Positions 33,489-41,727 of a stretch of DNA of 64,000 nt are shown piece by piece; the stretch's first letter is position 1, and each line of letters begins with the position of its first letter. The stretch spans positions 1 to 64,000 of the forward strand of contig NZ_BAABJX010000045.1 of the NCBI RefSeq assembly GCF_039543525.1, read 5' to 3'. The position numbers were made by a program, and so were the translations under genes. The stretch comes from Algivirga pacifica. GTDB taxonomy: Bacteria > Bacteroidota > Bacteroidia > Cytophagales > Flammeovirgaceae. The notes beneath the pieces were generated by a model. The model had not been told where the DNA came from and did not search any database. It saw only the letters and a program-made list of their open reading frames with translations.

Positions 33489-35768
33489 ATGAAACATGTA
33501 TGTTTAATACTATCATGCCTATTGATCACCACTATTGGTTTTGGACAGGAAGCTTCACATGAAAAAAAGGAAGGAAAGTGTCCTGTGATGCATGGTGAGA
33601 CACAAAACCCTCCTCAGGACTATCCTACACCAGCCAAAGAAGGAATGACCAATAAAGATTGGTGGCCCAATCAACTTGATCTTAGCGTGCTGCGACAAAA
33701 TGCAGCGAAGTCCGATCCTATGGGAGAAGCGTTCAATTACGAGGAGGCATTTAATAGTTTGGATTATGAAGCCTTAAAAGAAGATATCCGTCAGTTGATG
33801 ACTGATTCTCAGGATTGGTGGCCAGCGGATTATGGACATTATGGAGGACTATTTATCCGAATGGCTTGGCATAGTGCGGGGACGTATCGTACCGGAGATG
33901 GTCGTGGAGGATCAAGGGAAGGGCAGCAACGTTTTGCCCCACTCAATAGCTGGCCAGATAATGCTAATTTGGATAAGGCTAGGCGACTTCTTTGGCCTAT
34001 TAAGAAGAAATATGGGAATAAAATTTCTTGGGCAGATTTGATGATCTTAACTGGAAATGTTGCCTTGGAGTCTATGGGGTTTGAAACCATAGGTTTTGGC
34101 GGTGGCCGTACAGATGTATGGGAACCCAACAGTAATGTGTACTGGGGACCAGAAAGCAAATGGTTGGCCGATGAACGATATACTGGTAAACGTAATTTAG
34201 AAAAGCCGTTAGCAGCGGTACAGATGGGATTAATCTATGTCAATCCAGAAGGACCTAATGGAAAACCAGATCCAGTGGCTGCTGCAGTAGATATTCGAGA
34301 GACATTTGGTCGAATGGGGATGAACGATGAGGAAACCGTTGCCTTGATAGCTGGTGGACACACATTGGGAAAAACCCATGGAGCGGGAACTCATGATCAT
34401 ATGGGACCAGAACCGGAAGCCGCACCTATAGAAGAGCAAGGTTTCGGATGGAAGAGTACTTATAAATCCGGAAAAGGGGCTGATGCGATTACTTCCCCAG
34501 TAGAGGTCATATGGACTACTACACCAGTACAATGGAGTCACGGCTACTTCAAAAGCTTATTTGAGAATGAATGGGAACTGACCAAAAGTCCCGCCGGAGG
34601 ACACCAATGGGTAGCGAAAGATCCCAAGGTAATGGTACCCGATCCATTTGATTCTACCAAAATGCATAAGCCAACCATGCTGACAACAGACCTGTCGTTA
34701 AGAGAAGATCCTGCCTATGAGAAAATTTCCAGAAGATTCATGGAAAACCCAGAGGAGTTTGAAAAGGCTTTTGCTCGTGCCTGGTTTAAACTGACCCACC
34801 GTGATATGGGACCTAAAACTTTATATTTAGGACCAGAGGTTCCAGAAGAAGATTTTATATGGCAAGATCCTATTCCAGAAGTCAATCATGAGTTGATAGA
34901 TGAAAAGGATATCAAAGGCTTAAAGGATGAAATCATGAAATCCGGACTAACTGTAGGGGAGCTGGTTTCTGCTGCTTGGGCTTCGGCATCCACATTTAGA
35001 GGAACAGATATGAAAGGGGGAGCAAATGGTGCTCGCATTCAGCTGGAGCCTCAGAAAAACTGGGAAGTCAATAACCCTAAGCAATTGGATAAGGTATTAA
35101 CAGCACTAGAAAAGATACAGGAAGACTTCAATAAGAAAGGAAAAGGTAAGAAAGTTTCTTTGGCAGACTTGATAGTTCTGGGAGGTAATACTGCCGTTGA
35201 GAAAGCCGCTAAGGATGCGGGTTATGAAGTGGAAATTCCTTTTGTTCCCGGACGTATGGATGCGACTCAGGAACAAACAGAAGTAGAGTCTATGGCTGTG
35301 TTGGAACCTATGGCCGATGGTTTCCGAAACTACCTGAAAACAAAGTATACCTATACCACGGAAGAACTTCTGATAGACAAAGCACAATTGCTAACCCTTA
35401 CACCTCCGGAACTAACGGTTTTAGTAGGAGGGATGAGAGTGCTGGATACGAATTATGATGGTTCTAAACATGGGGTATTCACACATAGTCCGGGTACTTT
35501 AACGAATGATTTCTTTGTCAATTTATTGGATATGAGTACAGAGTGGAAAGCTACCTCTGATACTAAAGAAGAGTTTGAAGGTAAAGATCGTAAAACCGGA
35601 GAAGTAAAATGGACGGCAACACGTGCCGACTTGATTTTCGGTTCTAACTCAGAGCTGAGAGCATTAGCAGAGGTATATGCCAGCGATGATGCGAAAGAAA
35701 AATTCGTCAAAGACTTTGCAGCAGCATGGCATAAAGTGATGATGTTAGACCGCTTTGACGTGAAATAA
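33489..35768 (+). CDS. katG: Exported catalase-peroxidase KatG
   Basis: A 759-residue bifunctional heme catalase-peroxidase with two peroxidase-like halves. The first half carries the distal MAWHSAGTYR (about 122-131), GLIYVNPEG with the Tyr of the Met-Tyr-Trp crosslink, and the proximal GGHTLGKTHGAG (about 290). The candidate Met partner lies in RRFMENP. The first 20 residues form a Sec signal peptide ending in GFGQEA, so it is periplasmic, unlike most KatG. Two hairpins (35817-35879) terminate it. Confidence 0.95.
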   Translation: MKHVCLILSCLLITTIGFGQEASHEKKEGKCPVMHGETQNPPQDYPTPAKEGMTNKDWWPNQLDLSVLRQNAAKSDPMGEAFNYEEAFNSLDYEALKEDIRQLMTDSQDWWPADYGHYGGLFIRMAWHSAGTYRTGDGRGGSREGQQRFAPLNSWPDNANLDKARRLLWPIKKKYGNKISWADLMILTGNVALESMGFETIGFGGGRTDVWEPNSNVYWGPESKWLADERYTGKRNLEKPLAAVQMGLIYVNPEGPNGKPDPVAAAVDIRETFGRMGMNDEETVALIAGGHTLGKTHGAGTHDHMGPEPEAAPIEEQGFGWKSTYKSGKGADAITSPVEVIWTTTPVQWSHGYFKSLFENEWELTKSPAGGHQWVAKDPKVMVPDPFDSTKMHKPTMLTTDLSLREDPAYEKISRRFMENPEEFEKAFARAWFKLTHRDMGPKTLYLGPEVPEEDFIWQDPIPEVNHELIDEKDIKGLKDEIMKSGLTVGELVSAAWASASTFRGTDMKGGANGARIQLEPQKNWEVNNPKQLDKVLTALEKIQEDFNKKGKGKKVSLADLIVLGGNTAVEKAAKDAGYEVEIPFVPGRMDATQEQTEVESMAVLEPMADGFRNYLKTKYTYTTEELLIDKAQLLTLTPPELTVLVGGMRVLDTNYDGSKHGVFTHSPGTLTNDFFVNLLDMSTEWKATSDTKEEFEGKDRKTGEVKWTATRADLIFGSNSELRALAEVYASDDAKEKFVKDFAAAWHKVMMLDRFDVK

Positions 35769-35816
35769 TTTTTAATGATCAATTTTCAATGATTAGTCAT
35801 TGAAACTGCTGATACT

Positions 35817-35879
35817 GGTCGTAGGGTACTCCCTACGACCAACATGCATTTTCACCGAGGGTCCTCCCTCGGTTTTTTT
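35817..35879 (+). terminator. Tandem terminator hairpins of katG
   Basis: A 10-bp stem with TACT loop (35817-35840) is followed by CCGAGGG-TCCT-CCCTCGG (35855-35872) and seven T residues. A palindrome TTTCAATGA/TCATTGAAA just upstream adds a third hairpin. Confidence 0.85.
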
Positions 35880-35983
35880 ATAAGCATTCCCATATCATAT
35901 TTAAATTATGTGACTAAGCATACCAATTCTTCACTTTGATTATTAGATCTTTGTTCCCTATCAAATAAACTAAGGAACAAAGA

Positions 35984-37216
35984 ATGACAACGCAGCAGGT
36001 ACAGCTTGGGCTCAAAGAAAACTGGAAGCAATTTTTACTTTTAGTGATCATCAATGCCTTCGTAGGGGGTATGGTGGGTATGGAAAGAACCATCTTTCCA
36101 CAGTTTGCAGAACTGACTTTTGGGGTAGCCTCCAAGACCGCAATCCTTTCGTTCATTACCGCCTTTGGAGTATCCAAAGCATTGGCAAATTACTATACAG
36201 GTAAGTTGGCTAATCGTTTTGGAAGAAGAAATTTATTGATTTTAGGATGGCTGATCGCTATACCTGTACCATGGGTACTAATGTACGCCAGCAGTTGGAA
36301 TTGGGTGGTATTGGCTAACATACTATTGGGGGTAAGTCAGGGTTTAACCTGGAGTAGTACAGTCGTGATGAAGATTGATCTAGTAGGGGAGAAAGATCGT
36401 GGTTTTGCGATGGGATTGAATGAATTTGCAGGATATTTTGCGGTAGGAGTAGTCGCATTCTTGACGGGGTATGTAGCCAATGAGTATGGAGTAACACCTT
36501 ATCCTTTTTATATCGGTATCGCGATTTCGGTAATCGGTTTTATTTTATCCCTATTATGGGTAAAAGACACCAGTACCTTTGTACATAAAGAGAGTGCAAC
36601 CAACAACACAGAGCAACTGAAGAGTGTCTTTATAGAAACCACTTTCAAGAATAAAACCTTAAGTGCCGTGACACAGGCAGGGTTAGTGAATAACCTGAAT
36701 GATGGGATGATTTGGGGATTATTGCCTATACTTCTGTTAGGTTGGAGTTACAGTAATGAAAATATGGGAATCATTACCGCTATCTATCCGGGAGTATGGG
36801 GAATAGGGCAGTTATTCACAGGGAAAATGTCGGATCATTACTCCAAGAAAGGAATGCTGTTTTGGGGAATGTTGATGCAAGGTGTCGCCATCTGTTTTAT
36901 CCCTTATTTCAGTAATTTTTACGTATTGGCAGGGATTGCAGCGGTATTGGGATTAGGAACAGCTTTGGTCTATCCTACTTTTTTGTCCACAATTGCACAG
37001 GCAACGAGCCCTCAACAAAGAGCAGAAACGATCGGCACATTCCGATTATGGAGAGACTTGGGGTACGCGTTTGGTGCAGTGATCTCAGGAATTACGGCAG
37101 ACTTGTTTGGAGTAGAATATGCGGTGTTACTGATTGGAGAACTGACGGTGGTTTCCTCGATGATTATCAAGTTCCGCATGCCTAGTGATAAGTTAAAAGT
37201 GATGAGTTATGAGTGA
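35984..37216 (+). CDS. Major facilitator superfamily transporter
   Basis: A 410-residue 12-helix MFS transporter. The loop 2-3 motif is GKLANRFGRRNLL (about residues 71-83), and the central loop (about 195-225) is soluble and acidic. It resembles drug:H+ antiporter-like or uncharacterised MFS groups; the substrate is not predictable. It converges on the ABC-F gene, with a 24-bp inverted repeat over its 3' end. Confidence 0.85.
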   Translation: MTTQQVQLGLKENWKQFLLLVIINAFVGGMVGMERTIFPQFAELTFGVASKTAILSFITAFGVSKALANYYTGKLANRFGRRNLLILGWLIAIPVPWVLMYASSWNWVVLANILLGVSQGLTWSSTVVMKIDLVGEKDRGFAMGLNEFAGYFAVGVVAFLTGYVANEYGVTPYPFYIGIAISVIGFILSLLWVKDTSTFVHKESATNNTEQLKSVFIETTFKNKTLSAVTQAGLVNNLNDGMIWGLLPILLLGWSYSNENMGIITAIYPGVWGIGQLFTGKMSDHYSKKGMLFWGMLMQGVAICFIPYFSNFYVLAGIAAVLGLGTALVYPTFLSTIAQATSPQQRAETIGTFRLWRDLGYAFGAVISGITADLFGVEYAVLLIGELTVVSSMIIKFRMPSDKLKVMSYE

Positions 37217-37247
37217 AAATTTAACTCATAACTCATCACTTTTAACT
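37191..37247. terminator. 24-bp perfect inverted repeat over the MFS 3' end
   Basis: Arms 37191-37214 and 37224-37247 are exact reverse complements around a 9-nt loop, and the left arm includes the last codons of the MFS gene. Placed between convergent genes, it can terminate both directions. Confidence 0.7.
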
Positions 37248-37252
37248 CATAA

Positions 37253-38890
37253 TTATTTAAGGTCTAGTGCAGCAATACTCTTAATACGATTTCTTTCCAA
37301 AAAGTCATCAATCGTTTCAAAGTGCTCAATCACACGTTGCTCCTTAAATTCAAACACCTTATTGGATAGTCCTTGCAAGAAATCCCTGTCGTGAGAGACA
37401 AGTATCAGGGTACCATCAAAAGCTTTTAAGGCATCTTTTAAGACATCCTTAGAGCGTAAATCCAAGTGGTTGGTAGGCTCATCGAGAATCAGTAGGTTGA
37501 CAGGCTCCAGAAGAAGCTTCACCATGGCCAGACGAGTTCTTTCTCCTCCGGATAGTACACCTACTTTCTTATCAATATCTTCTCCACTGAACATAAATTG
37601 TCCCAGAATATTCTTGATTTGTGTACGAATATCTCCTTCAGCCACTTCATCAACAGTTTCAAAAATCGTTAGGTTAGGATCTAGTAATGAAGCTTGATTT
37701 TGGGCAAAGTAACCTACCTTGGCGTTATGTCCCAAAGCACATTCCCCTCCATCTACTTCTATTTCTCCTAGAATCGCTTTGAGCATGGTGGATTTACCTT
37801 CTCCATTTCGTCCTACAAAAGCAACCTTTTCACCTCTTGAGATGGACATATTAGCATCCTTGAAGACCACATGCTCATCGTAAGATTTTGATAGTTCTTT
37901 TACCGTAACTGGATAATCTCCTGAGCGTGGTGCCGGAGGGAACTTCAACTTAAGCGCAGAGTTATCTACTTCATCCACTTCTATAATATCCAGTTTTTCG
38001 AGCATACGCTCACGGGATGACACTTGATTGGTTTTGGAGTAAGTGCCTTTGAAACGCTCAATGAAGGCCTTGGTTTCTGCAATGAATTTTTGCTGTTCCT
38101 CGTACGCTTTCATCTGTTGCTCTCTACGTTCTTTACGTAGCTCCAGATAGTGAGAGTATTTAGCCTTATAGTCATAAATACGTCCCATCGTTACTTCGAT
38201 CGTACGGTTGGTGATATTGTCAATAAAGGCTCTATCGTGGGAGATTACCATAACGGCATTTGCCTTATTGACCAAGAAATCTTCCAGCCAGATCACTGAT
38301 TCGATGTCAATGTGGTTGGTAGGCTCATCCAAAAGGATAAGGTCAGGTTTCTGCAAAAGAATTTTCGCCAGCTCAATACGCATACGCCACCCTCCACTGA
38401 ACTCATTGGTTTGGCGGTGCATATCTTCCTGCTTAAAGCCAAGTCCTTTCAGGGCTTTCTCTACTTCTGCATCATAGTTGATTTCCTCTAGTGCATAGTA
38501 TTTTTCGCCAAGGTCAGAAACACGCTCAATGATTTTCATATACTCTGGACTTTCGTAGTCCGTACGTGTTTCCAACTGCTTGTTCAGGTCTTCCATCTCC
38601 TCTTTCATATCGAAGATATGCTGGAATGCCTTGGCAGTTTCTTCAAAGACAGTGCAGTCATCTTCCGTAAGAAGATGTTGAGGAAGGTAGGCAATAACGG
38701 TGTCCTTTGGGGCAGTGACCTTTCCTTTACTCGCTTTTTCTACACCAGCGATAATCTTCATCATGGTAGATTTTCCTGCGCCATTTTTACCCATTAGGGC
38801 AATTTTGTCGGTAGGGTTGATCGCAAAGGAAACATCACTAAATAGGGTGGAACCACTAAATTCTACACCCAAATTATCTATAGAGATCAT
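37253..38890 (-). CDS. ABC-F family ribosome-associated ATPase
   Basis: A 545-residue protein with two ABC ATPase domains and no membrane part. Walker A motifs are GKNGAGKS (34-41) and GRNGEGKS (about 355), signatures FSGGWRMR and LSGGERTR, Walker B DLILLDEPTNHID and LLILDEPTNHLD, with a P-site linker of charged helices between (about 235-300). It belongs to the Uup/EttA/YbiT-like translation factor family. I start it at ATG 38890 because the 25 residues of the upstream in-frame extension do not fit the family. Confidence 0.9.
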   Translation of the reverse strand: MISIDNLGVEFSGSTLFSDVSFAINPTDKIALMGKNGAGKSTMMKIIAGVEKASKGKVTAPKDTVIAYLPQHLLTEDDCTVFEETAKAFQHIFDMKEEMEDLNKQLETRTDYESPEYMKIIERVSDLGEKYYALEEINYDAEVEKALKGLGFKQEDMHRQTNEFSGGWRMRIELAKILLQKPDLILLDEPTNHIDIESVIWLEDFLVNKANAVMVISHDRAFIDNITNRTIEVTMGRIYDYKAKYSHYLELRKERREQQMKAYEEQQKFIAETKAFIERFKGTYSKTNQVSSRERMLEKLDIIEVDEVDNSALKLKFPPAPRSGDYPVTVKELSKSYDEHVVFKDANMSISRGEKVAFVGRNGEGKSTMLKAILGEIEVDGGECALGHNAKVGYFAQNQASLLDPNLTIFETVDEVAEGDIRTQIKNILGQFMFSGEDIDKKVGVLSGGERTRLAMVKLLLEPVNLLILDEPTNHLDLRSKDVLKDALKAFDGTLILVSHDRDFLQGLSNKVFEFKEQRVIEHFETIDDFLERNRIKSIAALDLK

Positions 38891-38950
38891 ACGTTTTATC
38901 TTAATTTTAGGACAAAAGTAAGAAAAAAATAACCCCCAGAGGAATGAAGA

Positions 38951-39020
38951 ATTTTCAATTATCAATTTTCAATGATTAATTTTTAATAATTGAAAATTGA
39001 TAATTAATCATTGAAAATTA
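38951..39020. repeat. Overlapping AT-rich palindromes of the TTTTCAAT/ATTGAAAA family
   Basis: Arms 38958-38974 with 38989-39005 and arms 38965-38982 with 39003-39020 are both perfect, so two alternative hairpins compete. Related units occur at 35770-35806, 39398-39516, 40076-40106 and 40335-40446. Confidence 0.6.
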
Positions 39021-39024
39021 AAAA

Positions 39025-39282
39025 CTAAGCGTGTGAGTTACAGAGCTTCATAGTAGGGTGAAGGTGGATAAAACCTTCTTCATCTACAATTATTTTGTTT
39101 CTGTCCAGAAGAAATTCAAGAGCTTCTTCCGGATCAAAGGGAATACCTGAACAAGCAGAATGCTGTACATCTTCTCCAAATTGCCCTTTGATAACAGAAG
39201 GAAGCTGATCTGCTTTCACTTTTTGATCTCCCAGTTTTTCAATAAGGAAAATAACTTGATGTATATGAATAATGTTACTCAT
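39025..39282 (-). CDS. YecH/DUF2492-like small metal-binding protein
   Basis: An 85-residue cytosolic protein with an N-terminal HIHQVIFLIEK helix, central CSGIPFDPEEALEFLLDRNK, then the terminal KLCNSHA whose Cys and His match the C-terminal KICQH-type end of YecH. The family is proposed to bind zinc. It lies between AT-rich palindrome blocks on both sides and is transcribed alone. Confidence 0.75.
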   Translation of the reverse strand: MSNIIHIHQVIFLIEKLGDQKVKADQLPSVIKGQFGEDVQHSACSGIPFDPEEALEFLLDRNKIIVDEEGFIHLHPTMKLCNSHA

Positions 39283-39397
39283 CGTTAGCCTTTGATTTGG
39301 TTACAAAATGACAAAGCTAGGAGAGAGGGGTGTTATTTTTGGTGAGTTGGCACATTGGTTTTACATGATCTTTATCTCTGATAATGAATGTGTTTTT

Positions 39398-39516
39398 AAT
39401 TTTCAATAATTGAGCTGCTCCAAGAGAATTGATCATTAATCATTGAAAATTAATAATAGTTATCCATCTTCAAAAAATGAAAATTGAAAATTAATCATTG
39501 AAAATTGAAAACCGTG
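39398..39516. repeat. AT-rich repeat block
   Basis: Three or more copies of ATTGAAAATTAAT-like units and a TTTTCAATAATTGA unit lie upstream of the TrmH-like gene. No gene is present. Confidence 0.5.
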
Positions 39517-39519
39517 AAA

Positions 39520-40077
39520 ATGGAGAATCACATAGAAGCAGCAAATAAACGTAGCCCGGAGGAGATGGAAAAACATAAATGCTCTAACCTGATAGCGGTA
39601 TTGGAAGAACCCAACTTTATTATGAATATCGGTAATGTGATCCGCAATGTGAATGCATTAGGGGTGGAGCGATTATATGTCGTGGATAGTAAGCACCTTT
39701 TGGAGGACGATATTGCCGTAATGCGACAGCGAAAATCCTTATTGAAACATTCAGTCTCTGCGATCAAGTGGACAGATGTCCGAAGATTCGACAGTACAGA
39801 AGAATGCTTAAAGGCACTGGAAGCAGAAGGCTTCGTTTCGATTGTGACATCTCCTCACATAAAAGGAAAAGACAATGTGTTGTTGCATAAAGGAAGCTAT
39901 ACACAGGAAAAGCTTGCCGTATGGTTTGGGAACGAGTCCAATGGTGTCAGTGATCTGGCGGTAGAGCGTAGTGCCTTTTGCGTAAATATGGAAATGTTTG
40001 GAATGGTGGAGAGTATGAACCTGGCTACTTCTACGGGCATTGTACTTTATGAAGTGACGAAGCAACGGAGGTTTTAA
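39520..40077 (+). CDS. TrmH family tRNA/rRNA 2'-O-methyltransferase
   Basis: A 185-residue SPOUT methyltransferase with NIGNVIRNVNALGVERLYVV, WFGNESNGVSDLAVE and MFGMVESMNLATSTGIVLYE, the three knot motifs of TrmH. The catalytic Arg is in NVIRNVN. It most resembles the tRNA Gm18 or rRNA methylases, and the exact target is open. I start it at ATG 39520 rather than an in-frame TTG at 39505. Confidence 0.85.
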   Translation: MENHIEAANKRSPEEMEKHKCSNLIAVLEEPNFIMNIGNVIRNVNALGVERLYVVDSKHLLEDDIAVMRQRKSLLKHSVSAIKWTDVRRFDSTEECLKALEAEGFVSIVTSPHIKGKDNVLLHKGSYTQEKLAVWFGNESNGVSDLAVERSAFCVNMEMFGMVESMNLATSTGIVLYEVTKQRRF

Positions 40078-40142
40078 TTTTCAATGATTTAATTTTCAAT
40101 TATTGATATCTAACGATATGATGTAGGTCCTTGTCTGCTCCT

Positions 40143-40291
40143 AGTTCAAGAGTTCAGTATTGATAGGAGGAACGACTATCAATACGCTCTTGGACTAGCG
40201 CAGTACGCATTAGACTTGACTGAGGTAGTAAACCGCTTGGTCCAAGAGCAATTCCGTACTCGTACCTCGTTCGGAATTTGAACTCTTGAAC
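40143..40291. repeat. Four-arm inverted-repeat element, copy 2
   Basis: Same order as the element at 7571. P1-left 40144-40156, P2-left 40157-40166, P2-right 40176-40185, P3-left 40186-40195, P3-right 40240-40249, P4-left 40250-40256, P4-right 40272-40278, P1-right 40279-40291, with no unpaired junction base. P1 is 13 bp including AAGAGTTCA/TGAACTCTT, P3 is GCTCTTGGAC/GTCCAAGAGC, P2 is GTATTGATAG/CTATCAATAC and P4 AATTCCG/CGGAATT. P1 and P3 cores match copy 1; P2 and P4 do not. Confidence 0.8.
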
Positions 40292-40334
40292 CAGTTCACT
40301 ACTTTTCCCTGCTTATTAACAATTAACCGTGATA

Positions 40335-40446
40335 AACTCTATTGAAAATTAAACACCCTCATGAGGTAACAGTGCTTCAAGTAAACTCCGATTGTAAGCC
40401 CTGACACCAATTGAAAATTAAATCATTGAAAATTAATAATTAAAAC
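40335..40446. repeat. AT-rich repeat block before the DUF1835 gene
   Basis: It carries ATTGAAAATTAAA units at about 40343, 40410 and 40425, of the same family as at 38951. No gene is visible in 40078-40451 apart from these units and the four-arm element. Confidence 0.45.
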
Positions 40447-40451
40447 GGCCC

Positions 40452-41207
40452 ATGAAACAACAAGTGCATATTCTTAATGGAGACGCCTTAAAGGAGCAGT
40501 TTCCAGCAGGGATAACAGGAACCCAAATTGTAGCAAGGGAATGTCTGGTTGACGGGGATGTGAAAGGAGAGACGCTGAAGGAGTTTTTCCAAACCAGAGC
40601 AAGCTTTATTGCAGGCTTGGGATTAGGAGAGAAAGCAGAAGATTACTACCAAAAGGTAGTACCCGAGTTTGAACAGATGCAGCAAATTCCTGAAGGGACA
40701 GAGATTAACCTATGGTTTGAGGATGATCTTTTCTGTCAGGTGAATTGCTGGTTTGTAAGTTATTTGTTGCTACAAACTTATGGGACCGATAGAGCTGTTT
40801 TTTTGGTGCGACCTCCAAAGCTTACCCCTTACGGTTTCGGAGCGTTGACAAGACAAGGGCTGCAACAGGCCTTTAAAGGTCGACTTCCTTTGATACATCA
40901 GGAGAAATTAGCACTTCTTTGGGTGTATTATCGAGATCAAAATACAGAAGGACTACGAAAGGTAGGACAAGAGCTGCAAGCGGTTTATCCTTTTATTCTT
41001 CCGGCGGTAGAAGCGTATATAGCTAGTTTACCCACACCAGAAAGTTTAGGCAGGCCGAAAGAAACGCTCCTTGCAATTATGAAAGAACTGAACACGAGAG
41101 AATTCGGTCTCGTATTCCGGGAGTTCTGCCAGCGGGGAGCAATTTATGGGTTTGGGGATTTGCAGGTCAAACGGTTGTATGATGAATTAATTCGGGATAT
41201 TTTTTAA
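40452..41207 (+). CDS. DUF1835 domain protein
   Basis: A 251-residue cytosolic protein. The N-terminus HILNGDALKEQFP and the following EINLWFEDDLFCQVNCWFV segment match the DUF1835 family, whose function is unknown. The second half is helical. A GNAT gene follows after 5 bp, so they are probably cotranscribed. Confidence 0.85.
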   Translation: MKQQVHILNGDALKEQFPAGITGTQIVARECLVDGDVKGETLKEFFQTRASFIAGLGLGEKAEDYYQKVVPEFEQMQQIPEGTEINLWFEDDLFCQVNCWFVSYLLLQTYGTDRAVFLVRPPKLTPYGFGALTRQGLQQAFKGRLPLIHQEKLALLWVYYRDQNTEGLRKVGQELQAVYPFILPAVEAYIASLPTPESLGRPKETLLAIMKELNTREFGLVFREFCQRGAIYGFGDLQVKRLYDELIRDIF

Positions 41208-41212
41208 AATAT

Positions 41213-41620
41213 ATGGAAATAAAAAAACTAAACAGCAAAGCAACCTGGCCCTTAAGACACAAAGTCATGTGGCCCAACAAACCGATCGAATATGTTCAAC
41301 TCCCCAATGATCAGGAGGGGCTTCATTTAGGACTCTTTATAGAGGAAAAGCTCGTTTCTGTAATCTCTGTGTTTGTCGAAAATGGGGAAGCACAGTTCAG
41401 AAAGTTTGCTACCGATATGGAAGAACAAGGGAAAGGGTATGGAACAAAACTGCTGACCTATTTACTAGATTACCTAAAGCAAGAGGGCGTAAAGAAGGTC
41501 TGGTGCAATGCCCGTGTAGAGAAAGCTTTCTTTTACAACCGTTTTGGCTTAAAAGAAACGGAGCAGCGTTTTTCCAAAGGCGGTATAGACTATGTAATAA
41601 TGGAGCAAGTTTTTGAGTGA
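41213..41620 (+). CDS. GNAT family N-acetyltransferase
   Basis: A 135-residue acetyltransferase of the ElaA-like short type, with acetyl-CoA loop DMEEQGKGYGTKLLTYLLDY (about 70-89) and C-terminal ARVEKAFFYNRFGLKE. The acceptor is unknown. Confidence 0.85.
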   Translation: MEIKKLNSKATWPLRHKVMWPNKPIEYVQLPNDQEGLHLGLFIEEKLVSVISVFVENGEAQFRKFATDMEEQGKGYGTKLLTYLLDYLKQEGVKKVWCNARVEKAFFYNRFGLKETEQRFSKGGIDYVIMEQVFE

Positions 41621-41727
41621 TTTCGTAGTGTAAGTTTATTTAGTTTGTGATAGGGTTTTTATTACTTGATAGGTGCGTGGAACTGCTTTGATGTACTTCC
41701 AATCTTTAACCATTATCATGTATCATA

